Shown here: piece by piece, positions 40,162 to 49,493 of the stretch
Layout of the letters: every line of letters begins with the position of its first letter
How positions within the stretch are numbered: position 1 is the first letter of the stretch
DNA from: Clostridium sp.
GTDB taxonomy: Bacteria; Bacillota; Clostridia; Lachnospirales; Lachnospiraceae
DNA: 64,000 nt
Reading direction: 5' to 3'
Assembly (NCBI GenBank): GCA_023664325.1
Contig: JAMPFS010000008.1
Coordinates: forward strand, 1-64,000
Position numbers and translations under genes: made by a program
The notes under the pieces: generated by a model
What the model saw: only the letters and a program-made list of their open reading frames with translations
Databases searched by the model: none
Told to the model about the DNA's origin: nothing

Positions 40162-40467
40162 ATGGCGAAGAACACAAAATTGGAAAAAGATTTTCAATCA
40201 AAGCTGATAAAAGAAATCAAAAAAAGATTTGTCGGCTGCATGGTTATGAAATTGGATTCCAGTTATATTCAGGGTATTCCGGATCTGCTGGTTCTTTACG
40301 GAAACAAGTGGGCCTCTTTAGAATGTAAAAGAAATGCAAGTGCTAGTAAGCGTCCAAATCAGGAACATTATGTAAAATTGATGGACAAGATGTCATTTGC
40401 AAGATTCATCTGTCCTGAAAATAAGGAGGAAGTGTTAAATGAACTTCAACAAACATTCAAATCTTGA
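40162..40467 (+). CDS. VRR-NUC/PD-(D/E)XK nuclease
   Basis: A 101-residue protein with the PD-(D/E)XK core: SSYIQGIPDLLVLYGN then ASLECKRNASASKRPNQEHYV. Small VRR-NUC-type enzymes of this type act on branched or flap DNA in phage replication. ATG 40162 follows GGAAAGGAGG; the end overlaps the next gene by 29 nt. Confidence 0.75.
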   Translation: MAKNTKLEKDFQSKLIKEIKKRFVGCMVMKLDSSYIQGIPDLLVLYGNKWASLECKRNASASKRPNQEHYVKLMDKMSFARFICPENKEEVLNELQQTFKS

Positions 40468-40996
40468 AGGGCAGCACGCCTTTCTTGGAGCAAGTAAGTA
40501 TCATTGGATAAACTACTCCGATGAGAAAGTTGCTGAAGCATATTCTAAATTTCTTGCGACACAAAAAGGAACAGTCCTGCATGAATTTGCTGCACAGTGT
40601 ATACGGCTTGGGCAGAAGCTTCCTAAATCCCATAAGACATTAAACATGTATGTAAATGATGCCATAGGGTTTAGACTGACGCCAGAGCAGATACTGTATT
40701 ACTCCGATAATTGTTTTGGGACAGCAGATGCCATAGGATTTAGAAATGGTTTATTGAGAGTACATGATTTAAAGACCGGAGTTATTCCGGCACACATGGA
40801 GCAGCTTGAAATATATGCGGCTCTTTTTTGTTTGGAATACAAAATCAAACCGGCTGAAATTGAAATGGAATTGAGGATTTACCAGAGTGATGAAATTCTA
40901 TATCACAAGCCGACCGTGGAGGATATTCTTCCAATAATGGACCGAATCATCACCTCGGATAAAATAATTGCAAAAATTAAAGCAGAGGAGGCTTAG
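40439..40996 (+). CDS. RecB/Cas4-like PD-(D/E)XK nuclease
   Basis: A 185-residue protein resembling PDDEXK_1/Cas4-like exonucleases: His in GTVLHEFAA, Asp in FGTADAIGF, Asp-x-Lys in VHDLKTG, and a QLEIYAALF helix. It probably degrades or processes DNA ends. There is no four-Cys cluster, so no Fe-S centre is expected. AAGGAGG precedes ATG 40439. Confidence 0.65.
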   Translation: MNFNKHSNLEGQHAFLGASKYHWINYSDEKVAEAYSKFLATQKGTVLHEFAAQCIRLGQKLPKSHKTLNMYVNDAIGFRLTPEQILYYSDNCFGTADAIGFRNGLLRVHDLKTGVIPAHMEQLEIYAALFCLEYKIKPAEIEMELRIYQSDEILYHKPTVEDILPIMDRIITSDKIIAKIKAEEA

Positions 40997-40998
40997 AC

Positions 40999-43659
40999 AT
41001 GAATCAGGTAGCAGAAGATATACTTATGCACTATGGTATGCCTAGGCGTTCTGGGCGTTATCCGTGGGGTTCCGGAGAGAATCCTTATCAACATAGCGGA
41101 GATTTTTTGAGCCGTATTGAAGAGTTAAAAAAACGGGGTATGTCTGAGAAAGAGATAGCCGATAGTTTTGGGCTGACAACTACCCAGTTCCGTACCCAAA
41201 AGTCGTTAGCAAAAAATGAGCGCAGGGCTTTGGAAGTGGCTACTGCTAAAGGGCTTCGTGAAAAAGGATATTCTTTAAATGAGATTGCTGAAAAAATGGG
41301 ATATACAAACGATTCTTCTATCCGTTCCCTGCTGAATGAAAGTTCAGAGTCGAATATGAATCAGGCACAGAAGACGGCGGATTTTTTGAGAAAGCAGATT
41401 GATGAAAAGGGAATGATAGATGTCGGTACTGGTGTTGAGAGGGAGCTTGGGATTTCTAAAGAGAAATTGAATCAGGCTCTTTATATTCTGGAGATGGAAG
41501 GCTATCCGGTCTACGGTGGCGGCGTTCCTCAGGTTACTAATCCTGGAAAGCAGACCAACATCAAAGTTATCTGTCCTCCCGGAACGGAGCATAAAGATAT
41601 TTATGATTACGAGAATGTCCATTCGCTGACAGATTATGTATCCCATGACGGCGGCGATACATTTGACACCTTTGTCTATCCTAAAAGCATGGATTCAAAA
41701 CGTCTTCAAATCTGCTATGCGGAAGAAGGCGGAATACATAAGGACGGAGTAATTGAATTGAGGCGTGGAGTTGACGATTTGTCCCTCGGAGATTCCCACT
41801 ATGCCCAGGTGCGTATTTTGGTGGACGATACCAAATATTTGAAAGGCATGGCTATCTATTCAGATGATTTGCCTCCTGGTGTGGACGTCAGGTTTAATAC
41901 AAACAAGAAGCAGGGTACGCCAGTAGGTGACGTTCTGAAAAATATTAAGGATGACCCCGATAATCCGTTTGGTTCCTTGATTAAAGCCGGCGGCCAGAGT
42001 TATTACATCGACAAAGATGGAAAACGCCAGTTGTCTTTGATAAACAAACGTGCTGAGGAAGGCGATTGGGGTGCATGGTCTGATAAACTGCCGTCACAGT
42101 TCTTATCCAAGCAGAGCCTCCATCTTGTGAAAAAGCAGTTGGGGTTGGCGGCATCCGATAAGTTTGCCGAATTTGATGAGATATGTTCTTTGACAAATCC
42201 GACCGTTAAGAAGACGCTTCTTAAATCATTTGCTGATGATTGCGATGCGGCAGCAGTCCATTTACAGGCAGCGGCTCTTCCAAGACAGAAGTATCAGGTT
42301 ATTTTGCCAATTACATCCATGAAAGATACCGAAGTTTATGCTCCTAATTATAAGAATGGGGAACAGGTCGCTTTAATTCGGTATCCACATGGCGGGACGT
42401 TTGAAATTCCAATTGTAACTGTCAATAATAAACATCCGGAAGCCAGAAAAACACTTGGCAATGCCCTTGATGCAATAGGCATCAATAGTAAAGTGGCTGA
42501 ACGGTTATCGGGTGCTGATTTTGACGGAGATACAGTAATGGTAATCCCTACGGGGGGTAAAGTAAAAATCACATCCACATCTCCGTTAAAGGGGCTTGAA
42601 GGGTTTGACCCAAAAACTTCGTATCCTTACAAAGAGGGTATGAAGACAATGAGAAACACCCAGACAGAGATGGGAAAAGTGTCGAATCTTATAACAGATA
42701 TGACATTAAAAGGGGCAACACAGGATGAATTGGCTAGGGCTGTCCGTCACAGCATGGTTGTTATTGATGCTGAAAAACACAAGCTTAACTATAAGCAGAG
42801 TGAGATAGATAACGGTATATCCTCCCTTAAAAAGAAATACCAGGGCCATTATGATGAAGATGGTAAGTACCATGAAGGTGCCGCCACCCTAATATCCCGT
42901 GCCAAATCTGAGACCTCCGTACTGAAAAGAAAAGGAAGTCCTATCATAGACCCGAAAACAGGAGAACAAACGTATAAAGAGGTTTATGAAGAGTATGTGG
43001 ATAAAAAGACAGGCAAAACTAAGGTTCGCACACAGGCATCCACCAAAATGGCAGAAACCCGTGATGCAAGAACACTGTCATCGGGGCATCCTGTTGAAGA
43101 GGCGTATGCAAACTACGCTAACCAGATGAAGTCACTTGCTAATAAAGCAAGAAAAGAAATGGTTTCCACAGGCAAGATTGCCTATTCTGCATCTGCAAAG
43201 GCAACATATCAGGCGGAAGTTGACACATTATCTGCTAAACTAAATGTTGCTCTTCGTAATGCGCCAAAAGAAAGGCAGGCACAGGTAATTGCAAATGCCA
43301 ATGTTGCGGCAAAGAAAAAGGACAATCCCGATATGACAAATGCTGAAATAAAGAAAGCCGGACAGCAGGCACTTACATCAGCAAGAGTTTCTGTTGGGGC
43401 AAAAAGAGAACCAATAAAAATTACAGACAAAGAATGGGAAGCCATTCAGGCTGGTGCCGTCAGTGAAAACAAACTGAAGCAGATAATAAATAATGTAAAC
43501 ATTGATGAACTCAGGCAGAGAGCAACACCAAGAGCAACAACTTCTTTGAGTTCTGCTAAAATCAGCAAGATTTCATCAATGAACGCTTCGGGCTATAGTA
43601 TTGCTGAAATCGCACAGGCTTTGGGCGTCTCAACAAGCACTGTATCCAAATACCTGTAG
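40999..43659 (+). CDS. Putative single-chain DPBB RNA polymerase with HTH ends and N-terminal tag
   Basis: An 886-residue protein. Residues 507-511 read DFDGD within LSGADFDGDTVMVIP, the metal-binding signature of beta-prime-type double-psi beta-barrel RNA polymerases (YonO, crAss-like and RdRP relatives show the same SGxDxDGD form). RYPHGG at about 461 matches the upstream RxPxxH element. HTH segments lie at about 48-66 and 88-110, and another at the very end (GYSIAEIAQALGVSTSTV). The N-terminus has MHYGMPRRSGRYPWGSG, related in style to the head-protein tag. It may transcribe phage genes; activity needs proof. Confidence 0.7.
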   Translation: MNQVAEDILMHYGMPRRSGRYPWGSGENPYQHSGDFLSRIEELKKRGMSEKEIADSFGLTTTQFRTQKSLAKNERRALEVATAKGLREKGYSLNEIAEKMGYTNDSSIRSLLNESSESNMNQAQKTADFLRKQIDEKGMIDVGTGVERELGISKEKLNQALYILEMEGYPVYGGGVPQVTNPGKQTNIKVICPPGTEHKDIYDYENVHSLTDYVSHDGGDTFDTFVYPKSMDSKRLQICYAEEGGIHKDGVIELRRGVDDLSLGDSHYAQVRILVDDTKYLKGMAIYSDDLPPGVDVRFNTNKKQGTPVGDVLKNIKDDPDNPFGSLIKAGGQSYYIDKDGKRQLSLINKRAEEGDWGAWSDKLPSQFLSKQSLHLVKKQLGLAASDKFAEFDEICSLTNPTVKKTLLKSFADDCDAAAVHLQAAALPRQKYQVILPITSMKDTEVYAPNYKNGEQVALIRYPHGGTFEIPIVTVNNKHPEARKTLGNALDAIGINSKVAERLSGADFDGDTVMVIPTGGKVKITSTSPLKGLEGFDPKTSYPYKEGMKTMRNTQTEMGKVSNLITDMTLKGATQDELARAVRHSMVVIDAEKHKLNYKQSEIDNGISSLKKKYQGHYDEDGKYHEGAATLISRAKSETSVLKRKGSPIIDPKTGEQTYKEVYEEYVDKKTGKTKVRTQASTKMAETRDARTLSSGHPVEEAYANYANQMKSLANKARKEMVSTGKIAYSASAKATYQAEVDTLSAKLNVALRNAPKERQAQVIANANVAAKKKDNPDMTNAEIKKAGQQALTSARVSVGAKREPIKITDKEWEAIQAGAVSENKLKQIINNVNIDELRQRATPRATTSLSSAKISKISSMNASGYSIAEIAQALGVSTSTVSKYL

Positions 43660-43678
43660 CAGAAAGGAGTGAACACCC

Positions 43679-43930
43679 ATGCAGAGGGAATGCAGGCTTA
43701 CAACATTTGACAATCCTTATGATCCATTTGAACAGTTCACTTCTTGGTTTCTGTTTGATGTGGAAAAAGGATACAATACTTGTTCATACTTAGGTCGAAT
43801 TGCAAAGACTTCGGAACAATTCTCGGAAGAAGAGAACAATGTGGAGACAGAACGTGCGATTGATGAAATTATTAAGTATGATTTCAGGAACATCTACAGG
43901 AAGGTGACAAGACAGATTGCTACCGCATAA
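43679..43930 (+). CDS. Conserved small phage protein
   Basis: An 83-residue acidic protein with NPYDPFEQFTSWFLFDVEKG near its start, a pattern frequent in Firmicute phages immediately upstream of packaging genes. Function unknown. AGAAAGGAG precedes it. Confidence 0.6.
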   Translation: MQRECRLTTFDNPYDPFEQFTSWFLFDVEKGYNTCSYLGRIAKTSEQFSEEENNVETERAIDEIIKYDFRNIYRKVTRQIATA

Positions 43931-44419
43931 TAACAGAATGCCGATGTAGTGTCACAACCTATGGGGTATGGATGGACTTCATTGGATTCAAACAACTTGT
44001 TTCCTTTCTTGCTTCATATGAAATGAATTTGTTTTTGTTTTCATTTCGTTTGAGGTAAAAATGACAGAAAATCAAAAATTTATTGACAAAAAAACTTTTA
44101 TTCAAGACTAAAGACTGTTTGTTGATGCATAGTGGGGGTGTCTGCAAAAAATGCACCCCCTCCTGTATCGCGGCGGTCTTTAAAATTTCTCCGGGGGATA
44201 TTTTTGGAGAAAGGTCTTTACATAGGATGGCATTTAAAGAAGCTTCCAGGGTTGGTATAAATGAGTTTTACTCTTTCTTTTTTCTCCTTTCAGGTAAAAA
44301 AGTTTTCACCGGCTCTGGAGGTTTCTCTAAATGTCATCCAAAACAGGTACAAAAAGAGGATATTTCTTCTTGTAAGTATTCTGATAGCAGCACAAAAATT
44401 ATGCAAGGAGGCAGTTAAG
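43931..44419. other. 489-bp gap before packaging genes with hairpins
   Basis: No convincing gene is seen. It holds a TTGACA box (44083-44088) with a weak -10 17-18 bp on, a strong hairpin (GGGGGTGT at 44134-44141 with GCACCCCC at 44153-44160), and a second hairpin TTCTCC/GGAGAA near 44186-44213. The position directly before the small terminase gene suits a late promoter, an antitermination target or a packaging site; none is proven. Confidence 0.5.
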
Positions 44420-44758
44420 ATGAGAAAAACACAGACAAAAAATTCTTCAGGCGCCTCTAAGAAGATGAGACCGGCTCTCAATCCAGAAGCAAGGGAGAAT
44501 CAGTTGGTGTCTTTGGCTGTAGACCTTGCAGAACAGCAACTGCGTGATGGAACAGCTTCTTCACAGGTCATAACTCATTACCTAAAACTTGGTTCCCAGA
44601 GGGAAAAACTCGAACGGGAGAAAATTGCATTGGAAAATGAACTGACAAGGGCAAAGACGGAAGCAGTTGGCTCATCGAAGCACATTGAAGAATTGATGGA
44701 ACAGGCTATTGACTCTATGAGAAGATATAGCGGAAATGGAGATCCAGATGATTATTAG
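44420..44758 (+). CDS. terS: Small terminase subunit-like protein
   Basis: A 112-residue helical protein (KMRPALNPEARENQLVSLAV; QQLRDGTASSQVITHYLKLG; coiled EKLEREKIALENELTRAKTE) at the position of TerS, upstream of HNH and TerL genes. It should recognise phage DNA for packaging. ATG 44420 follows AAGGAGG; the frame from 44261 runs over the hairpin region. Confidence 0.65.
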   Translation: MRKTQTKNSSGASKKMRPALNPEARENQLVSLAVDLAEQQLRDGTASSQVITHYLKLGSQREKLEREKIALENELTRAKTEAVGSSKHIEELMEQAIDSMRRYSGNGDPDDY

Positions 44759-45170
44759 AACCTATTCTGAATTGATAAGACTTCCGACTTTTGAAGAACG
44801 TTATAACTATTTGAAGTTAGACGGTGAAATCGGAATGGAGACATTTGGATTTGAGAGATACCTGAATCAACGGTTTTATCGTTCTAAAGAATGGAAAGCT
44901 TTGAGAGATGAAATTATCGTCCGCGACCATGGATACGATTTGGGGGTAGTTGGATATGAGATATATGACAAAATTTATATTCATCATATGAACCCAATAA
45001 CGGCGGATGATATCCGGAATAATACAGACTATCTTATGAATCCGGAATTTTTAATTTCTACAACACATGATACACACAACGCAATCCATTATGGCAATAG
45101 TGATTTGTTGAACACTCATGTGTTGGTGGAGCGAACAAAAAATGACACCTGCCCTTGGAGGCAGAACTGA
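44748..45170 (+). CDS. HNH-family endonuclease
   Basis: A 140-residue protein with an HNH-like core: EWKALRDEIIVRDHGYDLG, KIYIHHMNPI and a late HDTHNAIHYG. Zinc-binding Cys pairs are lacking. HNH proteins beside terminase genes assist DNA cleavage in packaging. ATG 44748 fits a GGAG site better than 44736; it overlaps terS. Confidence 0.75.
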   Translation: MIIRTYSELIRLPTFEERYNYLKLDGEIGMETFGFERYLNQRFYRSKEWKALRDEIIVRDHGYDLGVVGYEIYDKIYIHHMNPITADDIRNNTDYLMNPEFLISTTHDTHNAIHYGNSDLLNTHVLVERTKNDTCPWRQN

Positions 45171-45187
45171 ACAGGAGGTAAAGAAAA

Positions 45188-45520
45188 ATGGGTAATGAAA
45201 CAAACAACGTAAATGGAGTAAATCAGGAAAACAGTCAGCAGGCTGCCGTAATGGAGGATAATGCAAAATATTATCCTAAACAGCCCGCTTCTGCACAGGA
45301 GAACAACACCAATATTCTTTATGGTATAGTTACAAACTGCAAGCAGCTTAATGTCCGCCGCGAAGCACAGAAGAGAGCGGATAATGTTCTCTGTATTATT
45401 TCAGCGGGAGATGTATTGGAGATTGACAAAGACCGTTCTACAAATGCATGGTTTTATGTTACAACCGCAGACGGCGTAGACGGCTACTGCATGAAAGAGT
45501 TTGTTGCTGTAGAGCAGTAA
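45188..45520 (+). CDS. Bacterial SH3 domain protein
   Basis: A 110-residue protein with a disordered polar N-terminus and an SH3_3 domain (CKQLNVRREAQKRADNVLCI, WFYVTTADGVDGYCMKEFV). No signal peptide is present, so it is not a secreted wall protein; it may be a structural adaptor of the head or connector. Confidence 0.65.
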   Translation: MGNETNNVNGVNQENSQQAAVMEDNAKYYPKQPASAQENNTNILYGIVTNCKQLNVRREAQKRADNVLCIISAGDVLEIDKDRSTNAWFYVTTADGVDGYCMKEFVAVEQ

Positions 45521-45532
45521 CGAGGAGGAACT

Positions 45533-45889
45533 ATGGAAAGTATACTGACATCAATTAAAAAGCTGCTTGGGGTTACCGAAGAGTACGAACACTTTGATGC
45601 TGATATCATCATGCATATCAATTCTGTCTTTTCTGTCCTGACCCAACTTGGTGTCGGTCCGGAAAATGGGTTTTCTATCACAGATAAAGATGCCACATGG
45701 GATGATTTTATCAAGGACGATTCCCGGCTTGAAATGGTTAAGTCCTATATGCATCAGAAAGTAAAGTTGCTTTTTGACCCGCCGTTAAGTAGCGCTGTCA
45801 TAGAATCCACCAACCGCATACTTAACGAACTGGAGTGGAGAATCAATGTGGCAGCAGAATCTGGGAAGGAGGAAATTCAAAATGGATAA
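45533..45889 (+). CDS. gp6-like head-tail connector
   Basis: A 118-residue helical protein resembling HK97 gp6-type connectors (ILTSIKKLLGVTEEYEHFD, DADIIMHINSVFSVLTQLGV, then MVKSYMHQKVKLLFDPP). Connectors form the ring joining portal and tail. In this phage it lies before, rather than after, the large terminase. It overlaps the next gene by 8 nt. Confidence 0.65.
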   Translation: MESILTSIKKLLGVTEEYEHFDADIIMHINSVFSVLTQLGVGPENGFSITDKDATWDDFIKDDSRLEMVKSYMHQKVKLLFDPPLSSAVIESTNRILNELEWRINVAAESGKEEIQNG

Positions 45890-46454
45890 CACATTACAAC
45901 ATCATGGTGTTCTTGGACAAAAATGGGGTGTTAGGCGTTTTCAGAATCGTGATGGGACTTTGACTTCTGCGGGGAAAAAACATATCCAGTCATCAGATAA
46001 CGGTAAAGAAGCGGAAAAAAAGTCGCCAGGAAGCAAAATTGCCAATGTGGTTAAGGAAAACCGGCAAACAATAACAAAAGTTGGAATAGCTACCGCCAGT
46101 GTAGCGGCAGCCGCAATATATGTCCATAAAAATCCGGAAGCTATTGGTAGAGTCATATCAAAATTTCGTGGTGTTAAAATGAAGGACATTAGCCAAAAGG
46201 CGGTTGACAAAGGAAAAGAGTATGTAAAAAATGCCGTAAAAGGAACTAAAGACGGAATTGACGAGGCTATTAAAGAAGCTCCTAAGAAAGCGGCTAAGGC
46301 CGTAGTTACTGGCATTGTTATGAATCAAACAAAGAAAGCACTCGATTCAGCAATAGGCAAAGAAGAAAGTGCAAAAATATTCCAAGCTAACGATAACAAG
46401 AAAATCGGAAAGTTTTGGAAAACTTCTCCGGAAGATAAAGAAGATGATAGTTAA
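45882..46454 (+). CDS. Head-associated protein with HHGxxGQKWG tag
   Basis: A 190-residue protein starting MDNTLQHHGVLGQKWGVRR followed by FQNRDGTLTSAGKKH, a motif seen at the start of many phage head/portal-module proteins. The rest is a basic helical region with an Ala-rich hydrophobic segment (GIATASVAAAAIYVH) and lysine-rich helices. The tag DNA shares 18 identical bases (45921-45938) with the tag in the 33258 fusion gene. Start ATG 45882. Confidence 0.6.
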   Translation: MDNTLQHHGVLGQKWGVRRFQNRDGTLTSAGKKHIQSSDNGKEAEKKSPGSKIANVVKENRQTITKVGIATASVAAAAIYVHKNPEAIGRVISKFRGVKMKDISQKAVDKGKEYVKNAVKGTKDGIDEAIKEAPKKAAKAVVTGIVMNQTKKALDSAIGKEESAKIFQANDNKKIGKFWKTSPEDKEDDS

Positions 46455-46468
46455 GGAGTGAATTATTT

Positions 46469-48214
46469 ATGGCATTATCTAATACGGCCACACCTAAGTA
46501 CTACGGCCAGTTTAGAGATGCCGTAATAAGAGGTGAAATCCCCGTATGCAAAGAAATCTCTATGGAGATGAACCGCATTGATGACTTGATTGCTAATCCC
46601 GGAGTGTGGTATGACAACCAAGCTGTCGAAGGTTTTATACAGTATTGCGAGGGGGAACTGACGCTTACGGATGGAGGAAACCTCAATCTTCTGGATGTTT
46701 TCAAGGTGTGGGCTGAACAGGTTTTTGGCTGGTATTACTTTGTTGAGCGGAGCGTATATGAACCGTCTCCTGATGGACATGGCGGACATTACGTCAATAA
46801 AACAGTTAAAAAGCGTCTGATTAACAAACAATACTTAATAGTTGGACGTGGAGCTGCTAAATCTGTATATGATTCGTGTATTCAAAGTTTTTTCCAGAAT
46901 GTTGATACATCAACAACACATCAAATTACAACAGCACCTACGATGAAACAGGCAGAGGAAGTCATGTCCCCCATAAGGACCGCAATAACTCGTTCGAGAG
47001 GTCCTTTGTTTAAGTTTTTAACGGAGGGTTCTCTGCAAAACACAACGGGTTCCAAAGCAAACCGTACAAAATTAGCTTCTACCAAAAAAGGAATTGAAAA
47101 CTTCCTTACTGGTTCTTTATTGGAAATTCGTCCAATGTCAATCGCAAAACTCCAAGGACTCAGAGTAAAGATTGCCACCGTTGATGAGTGGCTGTCAGGA
47201 GACATTCGCGAGGATGTTATAGGAGCGATTGAACAGGGAGCGTCAAAAGTTGATGATTACCTGATAATCGCAACAAGTTCAGAAGGTACTGTCCGTAATG
47301 GAAGCGGCGATACAATCAAAATGGAGTTGATGGACATTCTAAAGGGCGACTACATCAATCCACATGTTTCTATATGGTGGTACAAACTTGATTCTGTTGA
47401 TGAAGTTTCAAGACCGGAAATGTGGCTTAAGGCAAATCCAAACATTGGAAAAACAGTTACATATGAGACATACCAGTTGGATGTCGAGCGTGCAGAAAAA
47501 GCCCCAGCAGCTAGAAACGATATTCTGGCAAAGCGTTTTGGGCTTCCTATGGAGGGCTATACTTATTACTTTACTTATGAAGAGACACTTCCTCATCGGA
47601 AAAGGGATTATTGGCAGATGCCATGTTCTTTGGGCGCAGATTTGTCAAGAGGTGATGATTTCTGCGACTTCACGTTTTTGTTTCCATTGGCAAATGAAGC
47701 ATTTGGTATCAAAACCCGTGCGTATATTTCGGAACTGACCTTGATGAAACTCCCAGCCGCTATGAGAATCAAGTACGACCAATTCATAGCCGAGGGGAGT
47801 TTAATCGTTATGGATGGCACTGTGCTTGACATGATGTTGGTCTATGAAGATTTGGATAACCATATCAACGATGTCGGTTATGACGTGAGATGCTTTGGAT
47901 ATGACCCATATAACGCAAAGGAGTTTGTTGACAGATGGGCTGCTGAAAACGGACCCTTCGGAATTGAAAAAGTTATACAAGGTGCAAAAACAGAATCTGT
48001 TCCTTTAGGTGAGTTAAAAAAACTTTCAGAGGAACGGATGCTTTTGTTTGATGAAGAGCTTATGTCTTTTTGTATGGGTAATTGTATCACACTGGAAGAT
48101 ACAAACGGCAACCGCAAGCTGTTAAAAAAGCGGCATGAACAAAAAATTGATGCAGTAGCGGCTATGATGGATGCCTATGTAGCTTTCAAACTGAATCGGG
48201 ATGCATTTGAATAG
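46469..48214 (+). CDS. terL: Large terminase subunit
   Basis: A 581-residue packaging motor. The ATPase has Walker A-like GRGAAKSVYDS (about 128), Walker B-like KIATVDEWLSGD (about 235) and a coupling region YLIIATSSEGT. The nuclease domain contains LGADLSRGDDFCDFTF (about 390), VMDGTVLD and the late KIDAVAAMMDAY. It overlaps the portal gene end-to-end region closely. Confidence 0.92.
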   Translation: MALSNTATPKYYGQFRDAVIRGEIPVCKEISMEMNRIDDLIANPGVWYDNQAVEGFIQYCEGELTLTDGGNLNLLDVFKVWAEQVFGWYYFVERSVYEPSPDGHGGHYVNKTVKKRLINKQYLIVGRGAAKSVYDSCIQSFFQNVDTSTTHQITTAPTMKQAEEVMSPIRTAITRSRGPLFKFLTEGSLQNTTGSKANRTKLASTKKGIENFLTGSLLEIRPMSIAKLQGLRVKIATVDEWLSGDIREDVIGAIEQGASKVDDYLIIATSSEGTVRNGSGDTIKMELMDILKGDYINPHVSIWWYKLDSVDEVSRPEMWLKANPNIGKTVTYETYQLDVERAEKAPAARNDILAKRFGLPMEGYTYYFTYEETLPHRKRDYWQMPCSLGADLSRGDDFCDFTFLFPLANEAFGIKTRAYISELTLMKLPAAMRIKYDQFIAEGSLIVMDGTVLDMMLVYEDLDNHINDVGYDVRCFGYDPYNAKEFVDRWAAENGPFGIEKVIQGAKTESVPLGELKKLSEERMLLFDEELMSFCMGNCITLEDTNGNRKLLKKRHEQKIDAVAAMMDAYVAFKLNRDAFE

Positions 48215-48224
48215 GAGGAATAAA

Positions 48225-49493
48225 ATGTCACTAAGTATAGGTTCAAGGCTCCAACATGCTTGGAATGCCTTTCGCAATAAAGACCCATCAGTACATTACA
48301 ACGATATTGGTCCGGGATATGGATATCGTCCAGACCATGTAAGGTTTTCGCGTGGTAATGAGCGTTCGATTATCACTTCCGTGTACAATCGTATTGCCCT
48401 TGACGCATCAGCTATCAACATATATCACGCAAGGCTGGACGATAATAACCGATTTACGGAGATTATCGAATCTGGTCTCAATACCTGTCTTACATTGGAG
48501 GCTAATATTGACCAGACGGCAAGAGCGTTTTTTCAGGATGCGGTGATGTCAATGCTCGATGAGGGATGTGTCGCCTTGGTTCCAGTTGATACAACGCTTG
48601 ACCCCAAACTTACCGGTTCTTATGATATCCAGTCCATGCGTACAGCGCAGATTTTGGAATGGTATCCGGAATATGTGGGGTTAAGGTTGTATAACGAGAA
48701 AATCGGAAGGAAAGAGGATATCACACTTCCGAAAAGCATGGTTGCAATTATTGAGAATCCGCATTATTCAGTAATGAATGAACCGAACTCAACCATGCAG
48801 CGTCTGATAAGGAAATTGAATTTGTCGGATGTTATTGACGAACAGAGTGGATCTGGAAAACTGGATTTAATCGTTCAGTTACCGTATGTTATAAAAACAG
48901 ATGCACGACGCCGACAGGCTGAAGAGCGAAGAAGAGCGATTGAAGATCAGCTATCCGGATCGAAGTATGGTATTGCATACACCGACGGTACGGAGCATAT
49001 CACACAGTTGAATCGTTCGGTTGACAATAATTTACCGTCGCAGATTGAATACCTGACGAGTATGCTATACAGCCAGTTGGGAATCACGCAGGGTATTTTA
49101 GATGGAACCGCCGATGACAAAACAATGCTGAATTATTACAATCGTACAATCGAACCGATTATTTCAGCCATAGTCGATGAAATGAAACGTAAATTTCTTA
49201 CAAAAACAGCAAGGTCACAGAAACAGTCAATTCTTTTCTTTAGAGATCCATTCAAACTTGTCCCGGTCGCTGACATTTCTGAAATTGCGGATAAATTCAC
49301 CCGTAATGAAATCATGACATCTAACGAAATCAGGCAGATTGTCGGAATGAAGCCGTCTGACGATCCAAAGGCTGATGAACTTAGGAACAGCAATATCAGT
49401 GAACCGGCAGGAGAGTCTAAAGAAGCGGATGCGTCTGCGGAAGTGGCTAATTTTATTGAGAAAAATAAGGAGGAAATTCAAAATGAAGTATGA
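48225..49493 (+). CDS. HK97-type portal protein
   Basis: A 422-residue portal: FSRGNERSIITSVYNRIALD at the N-terminus, a central crown/stem region and SMLYSQLGITQGILDGTADDKTML, typical of HK97-family portals. ATG 48225 follows AGGAGG. The acidic tail overlaps the protease-capsid start by 11 nt. Confidence 0.9.
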   Translation: MSLSIGSRLQHAWNAFRNKDPSVHYNDIGPGYGYRPDHVRFSRGNERSIITSVYNRIALDASAINIYHARLDDNNRFTEIIESGLNTCLTLEANIDQTARAFFQDAVMSMLDEGCVALVPVDTTLDPKLTGSYDIQSMRTAQILEWYPEYVGLRLYNEKIGRKEDITLPKSMVAIIENPHYSVMNEPNSTMQRLIRKLNLSDVIDEQSGSGKLDLIVQLPYVIKTDARRRQAEERRRAIEDQLSGSKYGIAYTDGTEHITQLNRSVDNNLPSQIEYLTSMLYSQLGITQGILDGTADDKTMLNYYNRTIEPIISAIVDEMKRKFLTKTARSQKQSILFFRDPFKLVPVADISEIADKFTRNEIMTSNEIRQIVGMKPSDDPKADELRNSNISEPAGESKEADASAEVANFIEKNKEEIQNEV

